Positions 34,868 to 41,855 of a stretch of 64,000 nucleotides of DNA are shown piece by piece. The position numbers were made by a program, and so were the translations under genes. A model generated the notes under the pieces. It made no database searches. It was given only the letters and a program-made list of their open reading frames with translations, and was not told where the DNA came from. Each line of letters opens with the position of its first letter. Within the stretch, counting starts at the first letter, position 1. This DNA is from VXRN01 sp963664365 (GTDB lineage: Bacteria; Chloroflexota; Dehalococcoidia; Lucifugimonadales; UBA1123), in assembly GCA_963664365.1 (NCBI GenBank), contig OY761144.1, positions 2,046,001-2,110,000 of the forward strand. Reading direction: 5' to 3'.

Positions 34868-34894
34868 GCCCGTAGGAGCGCGGGCGTCTCGCCC
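34868..34894. repeat. 27-bp dispersed repeat, copy 1
   Basis: This 27-base sequence (GCCCGTAGGAGCGCGGGCGT then CTCGCCC) is identical, in opposite orientation, to 61770-61796. It contains GCCCG/CGGGC pairing and lies outside genes in both places. Confidence 0.75.
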
Positions 34895-34953
34895 ACACCC
34901 GCCGACACCGCAATACCATCGTCAGGCGGTGAATCTCGAGTTCAGACACCCCC

Positions 34954-34983
34954 TTGACACGAACCGCCGTTCCCCAATATCAT
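34954..34983 (+). promoter_or_regulatory. Element-borne promoter, copy 1
   Basis: TTGACA (34954-34959), an 18-base spacer and TATCAT (34978-34983) precede the ATG at 35029 by 45 bases. The hexamers and spacer length are conserved in the second copy. Confidence 0.65.
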
Positions 34984-35028
34984 AGAACATATCGGTTCCC
35001 TGATACCCAACCCAAAGGTGATAAGACC

Positions 35029-35433
35029 ATGCTCGACCCGGAAATCAAAAGCCTCCTCTCCGAATTCGACAAGTTCTCATTCCAACCTCCGGCCTGGACC
35101 TACGCCCACGCCACCTATCCACTCAAGAAGAAGGGCTACATATTCGCCTCCGACGGACACGACCCCTTCATCTACGACCCGGACCTCGGACGATACGTCC
35201 CCGCCAACGACAGGCTCAGAAGCATCCTCGCCGACCTCTACGCCGCATACAAAGACTGGTGCGCGGCCAACCGCCACAACCCAGTCAGCGCCCACCGACT
35301 CTACACCTCCGTCTGGGACATCTTCAGAGTCAAAACGCGCAATTCCAACGGACGCCGCCTGTTCAAGGGCATCCGGCTAATTCCCGAGACAACACAAACG
35401 GGTGCAGAAGGTGCAGGTAGGGAGCAGGAATGA
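35029..35433 (+). CDS. Small protein resembling the C-terminal domain of phage/plasmid (P4-type) primases
   Basis: A 134-residue protein. Residues 1-60 are of unknown type and identical in style to the truncated copy at 48172. Residues about 64-118 (LRSILADLYAAYKDWCAANR, SAHRLYTSVWDIF, NGRRLFKGIRL) resemble the DNA-binding C-terminal domain of P4/D5-type primases; the polymerase and helicase parts are absent. The last residues (GAEGAGREQE) are encoded by the first 9-bp repeat tract. The ATG follows AAAGGTG. It may be a primase remnant or a stand-alone DNA-binding protein (inference). It sits in a repeat element directly upstream of a restriction-modification pair. Confidence 0.65.
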   Translation: MLDPEIKSLLSEFDKFSFQPPAWTYAHATYPLKKKGYIFASDGHDPFIYDPDLGRYVPANDRLRSILADLYAAYKDWCAANRHNPVSAHRLYTSVWDIFRVKTRNSNGRRLFKGIRLIPETTQTGAEGAGREQE

Positions 35434-35706
35434 CTTCCCAAAAATGCCCCGTCTCCCAAAGCTGGACCGATCCTCTCTCAGCTTTGACGGGTGCAGAGGG
35501 TGCAGAAGGTGCAGGTATTTCAAAAAACTTTTTCCACCCCTAACAACATACGAGTCAATAAACTTGATACGACCCGACTCAACCCCCTCCCCAATAAGGG
35601 GTCGGAACCCGCGCAGCGGCTCGCCGCTCGGCAATCCGGAGGAGCGGGGCAAGTGGGGTGATACCTTCACCTACCAAACTGACACAGGCTCCCCCGTCAA
35701 ATGCTT

Positions 35707-35733
35707 ATTTGACAAATTTGGCAAGTTTGTCAA
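35707..35733. repeat. 9-bp-period repeat tract beside the element
   Basis: ATTTGACAA, ATTTGGCAA and GTTTGTCAA follow one another exactly, 15 bases outside the right end of the element. The rest of the 360-base gap from 35434 to 35793 is the element's right part plus an AT-richer leader to the methyltransferase. Confidence 0.6.
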
Positions 35734-35793
35734 TAATGGGGGCAGGAACTGGGTATCAGGTGTTCTATGTAATTGAAAATAGGAGAGAGGAAA

Positions 35794-36666
35794 ATGCCGA
35801 CAGGTCGTAACGGGTGGGGCAGTGCCCGCACATGCGACTGCCCTCCGAATCACATTAACTGCCTTACTGCAAAAGAGTGGTTGAAGAGTCAGGTTGGCGT
35901 CTGGCAGTTCAACTACAATGGAAAAGATATTCGGGATAAGACCGTCCACCCCGCGGCCTTCCCTCTGGGCCTTGCCATCCATGTCATCAAACTTTTTACC
36001 CATGAAGGCGAACTGGTCGTAGATCCCTTTGTTGGAAGCGGGACAACCTTAGTAGCCGCCCGTGAGCATAACCGCAACGCGGTTGGTGTTGACCTTTCTG
36101 AGTCATACGTGGAACTTGCACGGAGTAGGTTGAATGAATTCCCGTCGCCCAATGGCGCCAAGCAGGAAGCTGTGGTAGGGGATGCCCGCACGATATCGGA
36201 TTTGCTAGAACCTGAAACGGTCAAACTGGTATTCACTTCGCCACCATACGCCGATATGCTGAACCGCGCACGCAAGAACAAGAGTCGTCGGAGTAGCGAC
36301 AGGCGTAATGCCCAGTTTGGCAAAGTTGAGCAGTATTCCCAAGACGAGCGAGACCTTGGAACCCTAACACCTGATCGCTACTGTCAATCACTTGGCGAAA
36401 TCTTCGCAGCGCTCCGCCCTGCGTTACAACTGTCGGGTCACGTTGTGATCAACGTGAATGATCTTTGGGCTAAAGAGGAACGAATCCCATTGCATAGCAT
36501 GGTTATTGCGGCCATGCAAGAAGTGGGATATCTGTTCAGAAACGTCATCATTTGGGACCGCACCAACATAGTGAACCGCATCGGCATTTTCGGTTGGCCG
36601 AGCAACTATATCACGATGGGTACTACTTTTGAGTACATCCTACACTTTCAAAGGTCAAGTGCATGA
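35794..36666 (+). CDS. DNA methyltransferase of a type II restriction-modification pair
   Basis: A 290-residue amino-methyltransferase. Motif X/I is VHPAAFPLGLA...VVDPFVGSGTTLVAA (SAM binding, residues 51-89) and the catalytic motif IV is FTSPPY (147-152). The order I then IV suggests the gamma class, and TSPPY favours N4-cytosine or N6-adenine methylation. The C-terminal part probably recognises the target. The ATG follows AGGAGAGAGG. Its stop overlaps the endonuclease start by four bases (ATGA). Base composition is clearly less GC-rich than the flanking genes, which points to horizontal transfer. Target sequence unknown. Confidence 0.85.
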   Translation: MPTGRNGWGSARTCDCPPNHINCLTAKEWLKSQVGVWQFNYNGKDIRDKTVHPAAFPLGLAIHVIKLFTHEGELVVDPFVGSGTTLVAAREHNRNAVGVDLSESYVELARSRLNEFPSPNGAKQEAVVGDARTISDLLEPETVKLVFTSPPYADMLNRARKNKSRRSSDRRNAQFGKVEQYSQDERDLGTLTPDRYCQSLGEIFAALRPALQLSGHVVINVNDLWAKEERIPLHSMVIAAMQEVGYLFRNVIIWDRTNIVNRIGIFGWPSNYITMGTTFEYILHFQRSSA

Positions 36667-37427
36667 CGAGGGCACGCCGTATTCCAACATCGGAAGACAT
36701 CGTGAGGGAAGCTGCCTCGTCCCTTGCTCTCCATAATCTACCAGCCTTGGAAGTTCGTGCAAGGTTCGATGAATTCTTATCGGAGTTGAACGCTACGAAT
36801 TTCGCGCTCTATGAGCAGTATGAAGAAGGGAAACATGCACCGGATATCGCCCGACGCATGATCGCCGAGAATCCTACCCGTGTCGATGCAGCGGAAGAGA
36901 TAAGCAAACAGAAGGGGTTTCGCCGCGGTGTATTCGTCTTGTTGGAATCACTATATCCGGATCTGCGCCGTGCTTTTCTATCAGTCTCACAAGGACGCAA
37001 ATCTCGTGGCGGTGCGAGCTTTGAACAACAATTCGCGCTACTCCTTGAGTACGCAGGATACTCATTCAAGCAACAAGCTCGACGATATCGCACTGACTTT
37101 GTATTCCCCAGTGAAAAGGCATTTGACCAGAATCGCGTTATATGTGTTGTGGCATCGCTGAAACGCACATTGCGTGAACGCTGGCAGGAAGTAGTAGGTG
37201 AGCTTACTCAACTCGCTGCGCCTAACGTTTACTTGGTTACCATGGACGAAAGGGTGAGCAAGGGACACGTCAAAGGGATTTGCGATGATAATCCCCTTCA
37301 TTTAGTGGTGTGGGATAAAGTCAAACAGAAATACTCTTCTCATCCAAGAGTTCTCGGGTTCACGGAGTTTGCGCAAAGCCGGCTTGCGCAACTAGAAGCG
37401 CAATGGAAGAGTGCTGGCCTCTCTTAG
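36663..37427 (+). CDS. Probable type II restriction endonuclease (EcoRII-like PD-(D/E)xK core)
   Basis: A 254-residue protein. The C-terminal half carries RGGASFEQQFALLLE (E121), RTDFVFPS (D145) and VASLKRTLRERWQEVV (S165-L-K167). This matches the PD-(D/E)xK nuclease layout, with the Glu of ExK replaced as in EcoRII-type enzymes (..KTT..RW..). An N-terminal helical domain of about 110 residues is of unknown type. The start overlaps the methyltransferase stop, so the methylase would be made first. Base composition is like the methyltransferase and unlike the neighbours. The assignment rests on motifs and context. Confidence 0.75.
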   Translation: MTRARRIPTSEDIVREAASSLALHNLPALEVRARFDEFLSELNATNFALYEQYEEGKHAPDIARRMIAENPTRVDAAEEISKQKGFRRGVFVLLESLYPDLRRAFLSVSQGRKSRGGASFEQQFALLLEYAGYSFKQQARRYRTDFVFPSEKAFDQNRVICVVASLKRTLRERWQEVVGELTQLAAPNVYLVTMDERVSKGHVKGICDDNPLHLVVWDKVKQKYSSHPRVLGFTEFAQSRLAQLEAQWKSAGLS

Positions 37428-37530
37428 TGTTAGTAAGGGCTTGGAAAAGATCGAGTGGCTAAATCTGCCTAGAAGAGAGTCCACCGCCGCTATCGGCGTC
37501 TCAGCCTGCGCGACGTCTTTCTCAGTGCGA

Positions 37531-38157
37531 TCACTGGGAAGTCGTGGTACCGGAACTGGCGCTCGAACCGAGATTGAGCGGCCAGTATCGGAACCACATC
37601 CTGCCGACTACGTTTTCGAGCGGCACCATGCCCCACTCCCGCGAGTCGGTGGAGACGGCGCGGTTGTCACCCAAGACGTAGTAGGCGCCCGCAGGCACAC
37701 CCACCGCACCCGTGGAGCGATGGTCGGGCCTGGAGACATAAGGCTCTTCGATGGCGACGCCGTTTCTGAAGACCTGCCCGCGTTGAATTTCGATGGTGTC
37801 TCCGGGGACGCCGATAACCCTCTTGACGAAGTCGCGTGTCGGATCCAGCGGGTAGTGAAAGATGATCACGTCGCCATGCTTCGGCTGACTGAAAGTGAAC
37901 AGGGTGGAATCGGCGGATACGGGAGAAGGATCGAGAAAGGGGATGACGTCGGCGAGGTCGTTCCATCCGATGCGGAGATAGACGATCTTGTTGACGACCA
38001 GGCGCTCGCCCTCGGCGAGGGTGGGCTGCATACTCTCGCCGTTGACCTTGAAGTGCTGAATGCTGGCCTGGAGCGCCACGAATATCGTGATCGCCAGAAG
38101 GACAGTTTCGATGTGTTCCCTGATCAGTCGTCGCAGCTTCACTCGTGTCACACCCAT
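37531..38157 (-). CDS. lepB: Signal peptidase I
   Basis: A 208-residue membrane serine protease that removes signal peptides. Hallmarks are one N-terminal membrane segment (about 15-36), the catalytic serine in NGESMQPTL, box C/D with the catalytic lysine in DFVKRVIGVPGD, and box E GDNRAVSTDSREWG. I chose the ATG at 38157: a perfect TATAAT at 38175-38180 would start transcription near 38168, after the alternative TTG at 38172. The mRNA leader would be only about 11 bases and no ribosome-binding site is visible. Confidence 0.93.
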   Translation of the reverse strand: MGVTRVKLRRLIREHIETVLLAITIFVALQASIQHFKVNGESMQPTLAEGERLVVNKIVYLRIGWNDLADVIPFLDPSPVSADSTLFTFSQPKHGDVIIFHYPLDPTRDFVKRVIGVPGDTIEIQRGQVFRNGVAIEEPYVSRPDHRSTGAVGVPAGAYYVLGDNRAVSTDSREWGMVPLENVVGRMWFRYWPLNLGSSASSGTTTSQ

Positions 38158-38174
38158 CGCTAGAATCGACAACT

Positions 38175-38180
38175 ATTATA
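38175..38180 (-). promoter_or_regulatory. -10 element of lepB (near-leaderless transcript)
   Basis: TATAAT on the minus strand, 17 bases before the lepB ATG. No convincing -35 at the normal distance. Confidence 0.5.
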
Positions 38181-38280
38181 TCCCACTAATCGTACATCAT
38201 TTGCAAGGCGGCGGGTTAGAATCGGGAAGACCGCATTACTTTCGGAGTCAGCCTTGGCAGATTCTCCCACCCCGGCCCGC

Positions 38281-38342
38281 CGGATTCCGGTCCCGTATCG
38301 GAGTACGGGGCAACCTCTTCGCGGGAGTGACGATTGACGGAT
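38281..38342. repeat. Dispersed repeat supplying the sigma-factor start region
   Basis: CCGGATTCCGG, CCCGTATCGGAGTACGGGG and GGAGTGACGATTGACGG occur in order. The last 17 bases are the reverse complement of part of the insertion at 56100-56223. The CCCGTA..TACGGGG hairpin is like those at 775-1003. Confidence 0.65.
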
Positions 38343-38948
38343 GACCGCAGCTCAAGTCCACTTTGCGTCGAAGACGCCGAACTGGTTCGCCGCAGCCAGG
38401 GCGGGGACTTAGAGGCGTTCAACGCCATCGTCGCGCGGTACCAGGGCCAAGTTGTCAACGTGGCGGCCCGCGTGCTGGGCAGCCGCGCGAGCGGCGAGGA
38501 CGCAGCGCAGGAGGCGTTCATCTCCGCCTTCCGGGGAATAGGCAGGTTCAGAGGGGGCAGCCTCAGAGCTTGGCTGATGCGGATCGCGGTCAATGCGGGC
38601 CGCGACATGCTCCGTGTCCAGCGGCGCAGACCGGAGGAGTCGCTCGATGAGTCTTTGACCAACCCGGCCTTCCAGCCGGTCTCTGAAGGGGAGTCTCCCG
38701 AGGAGTACACGACTCGCGCCGAGCTGAATGCCGAGCTTCAGCGCGCCATTCTGTCGCTTTCCGACGACCAGCGGACGGCGTTGGTTCTCATAGACGTGCA
38801 AGGGTTCGCATACGACGAGGCGGCGGAGGCGGTGGGAGTGTCCATCGGTACTATCAAGTCGAGACTAAGCCGCGCGCGAGCAAAGGTGCGCGACTCTCTA
38901 TCGCAGCGTCGGGAACTTTTACCCGATAGATTTCGTCAGAGCGAGTGA
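38334..38948 (+). CDS. ECF-type RNA polymerase sigma factor
   Basis: A 204-residue sigma factor of the extracytoplasmic-function group. Region 2 spans about residues 15-85 with the -10-binding EDAAQEAFISAFRGI and FRGGSLRAWLMRIAVN. Region 4 spans about 125-185 with LSDDQRTALVLIDVQG and the helix-turn-helix VGVSIGTIKSRLSRARAKVR. The only reasonable start is the TTG at 38334, with GGGAG six bases upstream. Both lie in a dispersed repeat. The anti-sigma factor start (GTG) overlaps the stop by four bases, so the two are translationally coupled. It presumably responds to an envelope signal. Confidence 0.93.
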   Translation: MTDDRSSSPLCVEDAELVRRSQGGDLEAFNAIVARYQGQVVNVAARVLGSRASGEDAAQEAFISAFRGIGRFRGGSLRAWLMRIAVNAGRDMLRVQRRRPEESLDESLTNPAFQPVSEGESPEEYTTRAELNAELQRAILSLSDDQRTALVLIDVQGFAYDEAAEAVGVSIGTIKSRLSRARAKVRDSLSQRRELLPDRFRQSE

Positions 38949-40186
38949 AGAGGTTCATAGATTTGTTCCGGTTCCTAGCTGAAAGAAGACACTCCAAGCT
39001 GAGGGATCTTCTGTCGTCCTATATCGACGGCGAAGTTACCGACGCCGAGCGCGCGCGGGTCGAAGAGCATCTGGCGACGTGCGACGCCTGCCGCGAGGAG
39101 TTGGAGTCGCTCAGGTGGACGGTGTCCGTTCTGAGGGAGATGCCGGAGGTCGAGACTTCGCGCTCGTTCGCATTCTCGTCGCCTCCCGACCGTACGCCGG
39201 AGCGCCCGCGCCTAATTGCCGCGACGCGATGGGCGGCGTCTGCCGCCGCCGTGCTGCTCGTCGCGCTCCTAATCAGCGAGGTGGTGGTTACGCTGGCCGA
39301 GCGGAACATCATTCCGGGAGGGGAATCTCAAGAGGAGTTGGGGCTGCCGGCGTCGCCCAGGGAAATAGTGGTTGAGAAAGAGGTAATCAAGGTAGTGGAG
39401 GTACCCGGAGAAACGGTCGTGAAAGAGGTAATCAAGGAGGTTCAGGTTCCCGGCGAGACTGTCGTGGTGGAGAAGGAAGTAATCAAGGAGGTGGTGGTTC
39501 CCGGCGAAACGGTTGTGGTGGAGAAGGTGGTAACAGAGACCGTCGAGGTTCCGGGTGAGACCGTCGTGGTAGAGGTAATCAAGGAGGTTATGGTACCGGG
39601 CGAGACTGTGGTGGTAGAAAAGGAAGTCATCAAGACGGTGGAGGTTCCCGGCGAGACGATTGTGGTAGAAAAGGAAGTCGTCAAAGAGGTGGAGGTTCCA
39701 CAAGCGCAAGCCGCCGCTCCGGCGGCCATGGCGGCGGATGCCTCGACCGCCACGTCGTCACCCACCGCGACACCGGCGCCTGCCGCGGCCACGCCAGCGC
39801 CTACCGTCGCGCCGACGCCTACACCAACAGCTACGAACACGCCTACACCGACTCCAACGGCCACGAACACGCCTACCCCTACTCCGACAGCTACGAACAC
39901 GCCGACTCCTACACCCGAACCGACGCCTACCCCAACGGCTGCGAACACGCCTACACCTACACCGACAGCCACGAACACGCCGACGCCTACACCAACGGCT
40001 ACGAACACGCCGACTCCTACGCCCGAGGTGGAGTCGCCCGTCGAAGTTCAGCCGGACGCTCGGCAGCCGGACGGCGACGGACTTTCGCTGACTCTCAGGC
40101 ACATTCAGATCGCGGTTGGGGTCGTGCTGGCGGTATTGGTGGGCATATACTTCTGGGCATCAAGACGGTGGAACAAATTCGGGTAA
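38945..40186 (+). CDS. Anti-sigma factor with zinc finger, VPGET repeats, TPTPT linker and two membrane segments
   Basis: A 413-residue membrane protein. The cytosolic N-terminus has a zf-HC2 anti-sigma domain with H42, C46 and C49 (EEHLATCDAC). A membrane segment lies at about 97-118. The outer part begins with six VPGET repeats (about residues 140-252) of the pattern V.VPGETVVVEKEVIK, predicted beta-strand-rich, followed by an Ala-rich stretch and a TPTPTATN proline/threonine linker (about 288-360). A second membrane segment (about 388-407) ends in a short basic tail. Ordinary ECF anti-sigma factors have one membrane span and a short sensor. It should bind and hold the sigma factor encoded upstream until signalled. 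Confidence 0.88.
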   Translation: MKRFIDLFRFLAERRHSKLRDLLSSYIDGEVTDAERARVEEHLATCDACREELESLRWTVSVLREMPEVETSRSFAFSSPPDRTPERPRLIAATRWAASAAAVLLVALLISEVVVTLAERNIIPGGESQEELGLPASPREIVVEKEVIKVVEVPGETVVKEVIKEVQVPGETVVVEKEVIKEVVVPGETVVVEKVVTETVEVPGETVVVEVIKEVMVPGETVVVEKEVIKTVEVPGETIVVEKEVVKEVEVPQAQAAAPAAMAADASTATSSPTATPAPAAATPAPTVAPTPTPTATNTPTPTPTATNTPTPTPTATNTPTPTPEPTPTPTAANTPTPTPTATNTPTPTPTATNTPTPTPEVESPVEVQPDARQPDGDGLSLTLRHIQIAVGVVLAVLVGIYFWASRRWNKFG

Positions 40187-40272
40187 GATAGCGTCTATAT
40201 CGTAAGCGCGGAAAATCGTTTAGGCTAACAGACCTCCCATCGGAGGAGAAGCAACATCGAGGAGAGGACGAA

Positions 40273-41121
40273 ATGAAAATCAAGCAAGTCAAGCAAATCG
40301 GAGCGGTCGCGGTCATAGGGGCGCTGCTCATGCTGGTGACGGCGTGCGCGCTGGAAGGAGAAGCGGCGTCGGTGGCGCCGGGAGCGGGCGACAGCGCCGG
40401 GACCGATCCCCAGGCTCCGGCGCACTACGGGGGTTTCGGACCTCCCCAAGGCGCTTCCGTCAGCGATAGTCCGGCGATCTGGGTCAGCGGAGAAGGCTCA
40501 GTGTCGATCGAGCCTGAACTCGCTGTGCTCGACCTCGGAGTGGAAGTGATCAAGGATACCGTAGCCGGCGCGCGTGACGATGCGGCGACCGCGATGGACG
40601 CCGTCATGAAGGCGCTGAAGGCCAACGGCGTCGAGGACAAGGACATCCAGACGAGCAACTTCGACATCCGCCCCAGGTACGAGTGGCGGGAGGTGGTCGA
40701 AAACGGCACTCGGTCGAGCCGCGACGTTCTGGTAGGCTACCGGGTGTCCAACCAGCTATCCACCAAGGTACGCGACTTGGACGACGTAAGCGCGGTCATC
40801 GACGCGGTGATCACCGCCGGCGGGGACGCGATCCGGTTCAGGAACCTCAGGTTCACGGTGGAGGACACCTCGCCCTACGTGGACAAGCTGAGGGAGGACG
40901 CGGTTAACGACGCCAAGGCAAAGGCAAAGAGCTTCGCCGACCTCTCAGGGATGACTCTCGGAAGGGTGATCTATCTGGCGGAGTCGGGCGCAGGAAGTCA
41001 ACGCGACGTTGCATTCCCCGTGTCCGCGGTCAGGCTGGAGTCAGCGGCGTTTGACACAGCGATAAGCGGCGGCGAGTTGGAAGTGTCGCTGAGCATCCAG
41101 GTCGCGTTCGCGATCTGGTAG
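40273..41121 (+). CDS. SIMPL-domain (DUF541) lipoprotein
   Basis: A 282-residue lipoprotein. Residues 1-27 form a signal peptide with a lipobox at LVTAC. The SIMPL/DUF541 domain follows from about residue 70, with IWVSGEGSVSIEPELAVLDLGVE, DIQTSNFDIRPRYEW, GYRVSNQLSTKVRDL, and the terminal VSLSIQVAFAI strand. DUF541 proteins form periplasmic or surface assemblies of uncertain function. The ATG follows GAGGAGAGGA. It lies 86 bases after the anti-sigma gene and is a candidate target of the sigma factor. An intrinsic terminator follows. Confidence 0.9.
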   Translation: MKIKQVKQIGAVAVIGALLMLVTACALEGEAASVAPGAGDSAGTDPQAPAHYGGFGPPQGASVSDSPAIWVSGEGSVSIEPELAVLDLGVEVIKDTVAGARDDAATAMDAVMKALKANGVEDKDIQTSNFDIRPRYEWREVVENGTRSSRDVLVGYRVSNQLSTKVRDLDDVSAVIDAVITAGGDAIRFRNLRFTVEDTSPYVDKLREDAVNDAKAKAKSFADLSGMTLGRVIYLAESGAGSQRDVAFPVSAVRLESAAFDTAISGGELEVSLSIQVAFAIW

Positions 41122-41142
41122 CTGCGCGGGCGATGGTGGATA

Positions 41143-41179
41143 GCGGGCCGGGTCTTCACTTCCGACCCGGCCCGCTTCT
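41143..41179 (+). terminator. Intrinsic terminator after the SIMPL gene
   Basis: A perfect 12-base-pair stem (GCGGGCCGGGTC at 41143-41154, GACCCGGCCCGC at 41164-41175) with a 9-base loop, followed by TTCT. The T-run is weak, but the stem is very stable and lies 21 bases after the stop codon. Confidence 0.65.
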
Positions 41180-41233
41180 GGGCTAGAATGCACGCAGCAT
41201 ACTGCCGAAGTCGGCAGCCGGAGGGGGCCGTCA

Positions 41234-41833
41234 ATGATCCTCAGCGACCGTTCCATCAGAGACCAGATGGAGCAGGGACGAATCGTTATCGATCCGCTTG
41301 GGCCGAACGCGGTTCAGCCCGCAAGCGTGGATATACGCCTGGACAAGAAGGTCTTGGTGTTCCGGAACAGTTGGCGGACGCACATCGACGTGATGCAGCC
41401 CGCCGATGACGTTGTGGAGGAGGTAACGATCGAGGAGGGCCGTCCCTTCCTTCTGCACCCGGGGCAGTTCGCGCTGGGCAGTACGTTGGAGTCGGTCACA
41501 ATCCCTGATGACATCGTGGCGCGAATCGAGGGCAAGAGTTCGCTGGCCCGATACGGGCTGCTGATTCATTCCACCGCCGGATTCGTCGATCCGGGCTGGA
41601 CCGGGAAGCTCACGCTGGAGTTCTCTAACGTCGGCATCCTCGGAATCACACTGCATCGCGGGATGAAGATAGGCCATATATCGTTTACGCAACTCACGAC
41701 ACCCGCGGACAACCCCTACGGCTCCAAGATACTAGGAAGCAAGTACCAGGGACAGGGCGGCCCGGCGGCGTCGAAGTACTATCTGGACTACCAGTTGTTG
41801 ATGGACGCCGAAGACGAAAGAGCGGACTCGTAG
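41234..41833 (+). CDS. dcd: dCTP deaminase
   Basis: A 199-residue trimeric enzyme that deaminates dCTP to dUTP for dTTP synthesis, possibly bifunctional to dUMP. Conserved parts are MILSDRSIRDQME, PASVDIRLD, PGQFALGSTLE, the catalytic EGKSSLARYGLLIHSTAGFVDPGW, LEFSN and the C-terminal GSKYQGQGGPAASKYY. The ATG follows CGGAGGGGG. The ribD gene begins 22 bases after the stop, so the two are probably co-transcribed. Confidence 0.95.
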   Translation: MILSDRSIRDQMEQGRIVIDPLGPNAVQPASVDIRLDKKVLVFRNSWRTHIDVMQPADDVVEEVTIEEGRPFLLHPGQFALGSTLESVTIPDDIVARIEGKSSLARYGLLIHSTAGFVDPGWTGKLTLEFSNVGILGITLHRGMKIGHISFTQLTTPADNPYGSKILGSKYQGQGGPAASKYYLDYQLLMDAEDERADS

Positions 41834-41855
41834 CTCCGGTGGCAGTCCCAGCGCC

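Larger units (their letters stand above)
34941..35691 (+). mobile_element. Small repeat element, full-length copy
   Basis: This region shares its left and right parts with 48071-48579. Shared parts are the promoter-leader segment (TTGACAC.AACCGCCG, then TTCCCCAATATCAT), the first 50 or so codons of a small gene, a C-rich right segment (ATTTCAAAAAACTTTT, then CACCCCTAA.A.CAT) and the terminal ACTGACACAGGCTC (35678-35691). That terminus is the exact reverse complement of the left end of the other copy. The left end here is not clear and the start is approximate. Between the gene and the right part lie two 9-bp-period repeat tracts (35400-35420 and 35489-35517). No transposase is encoded, so it would be non-autonomous. 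Confidence 0.65.

Noticed and set aside
34954..35433. Start of the primase-like gene at TTG 34954
   Set aside because: That TTG is part of the -35 hexamer; the ATG at 35029 has a ribosome-binding site and matches the start of the second copy.
35400..35733. Repeat tracts as a CRISPR array
   Set aside because: Units are only 9-10 bases, contiguous and without spacers; no cas genes are nearby.
39362..40026. DNA repeats in the anti-sigma gene as a non-coding repeat array
   Set aside because: The repeats keep the reading frame and encode VPGET and TPTPT units within a complete protein.
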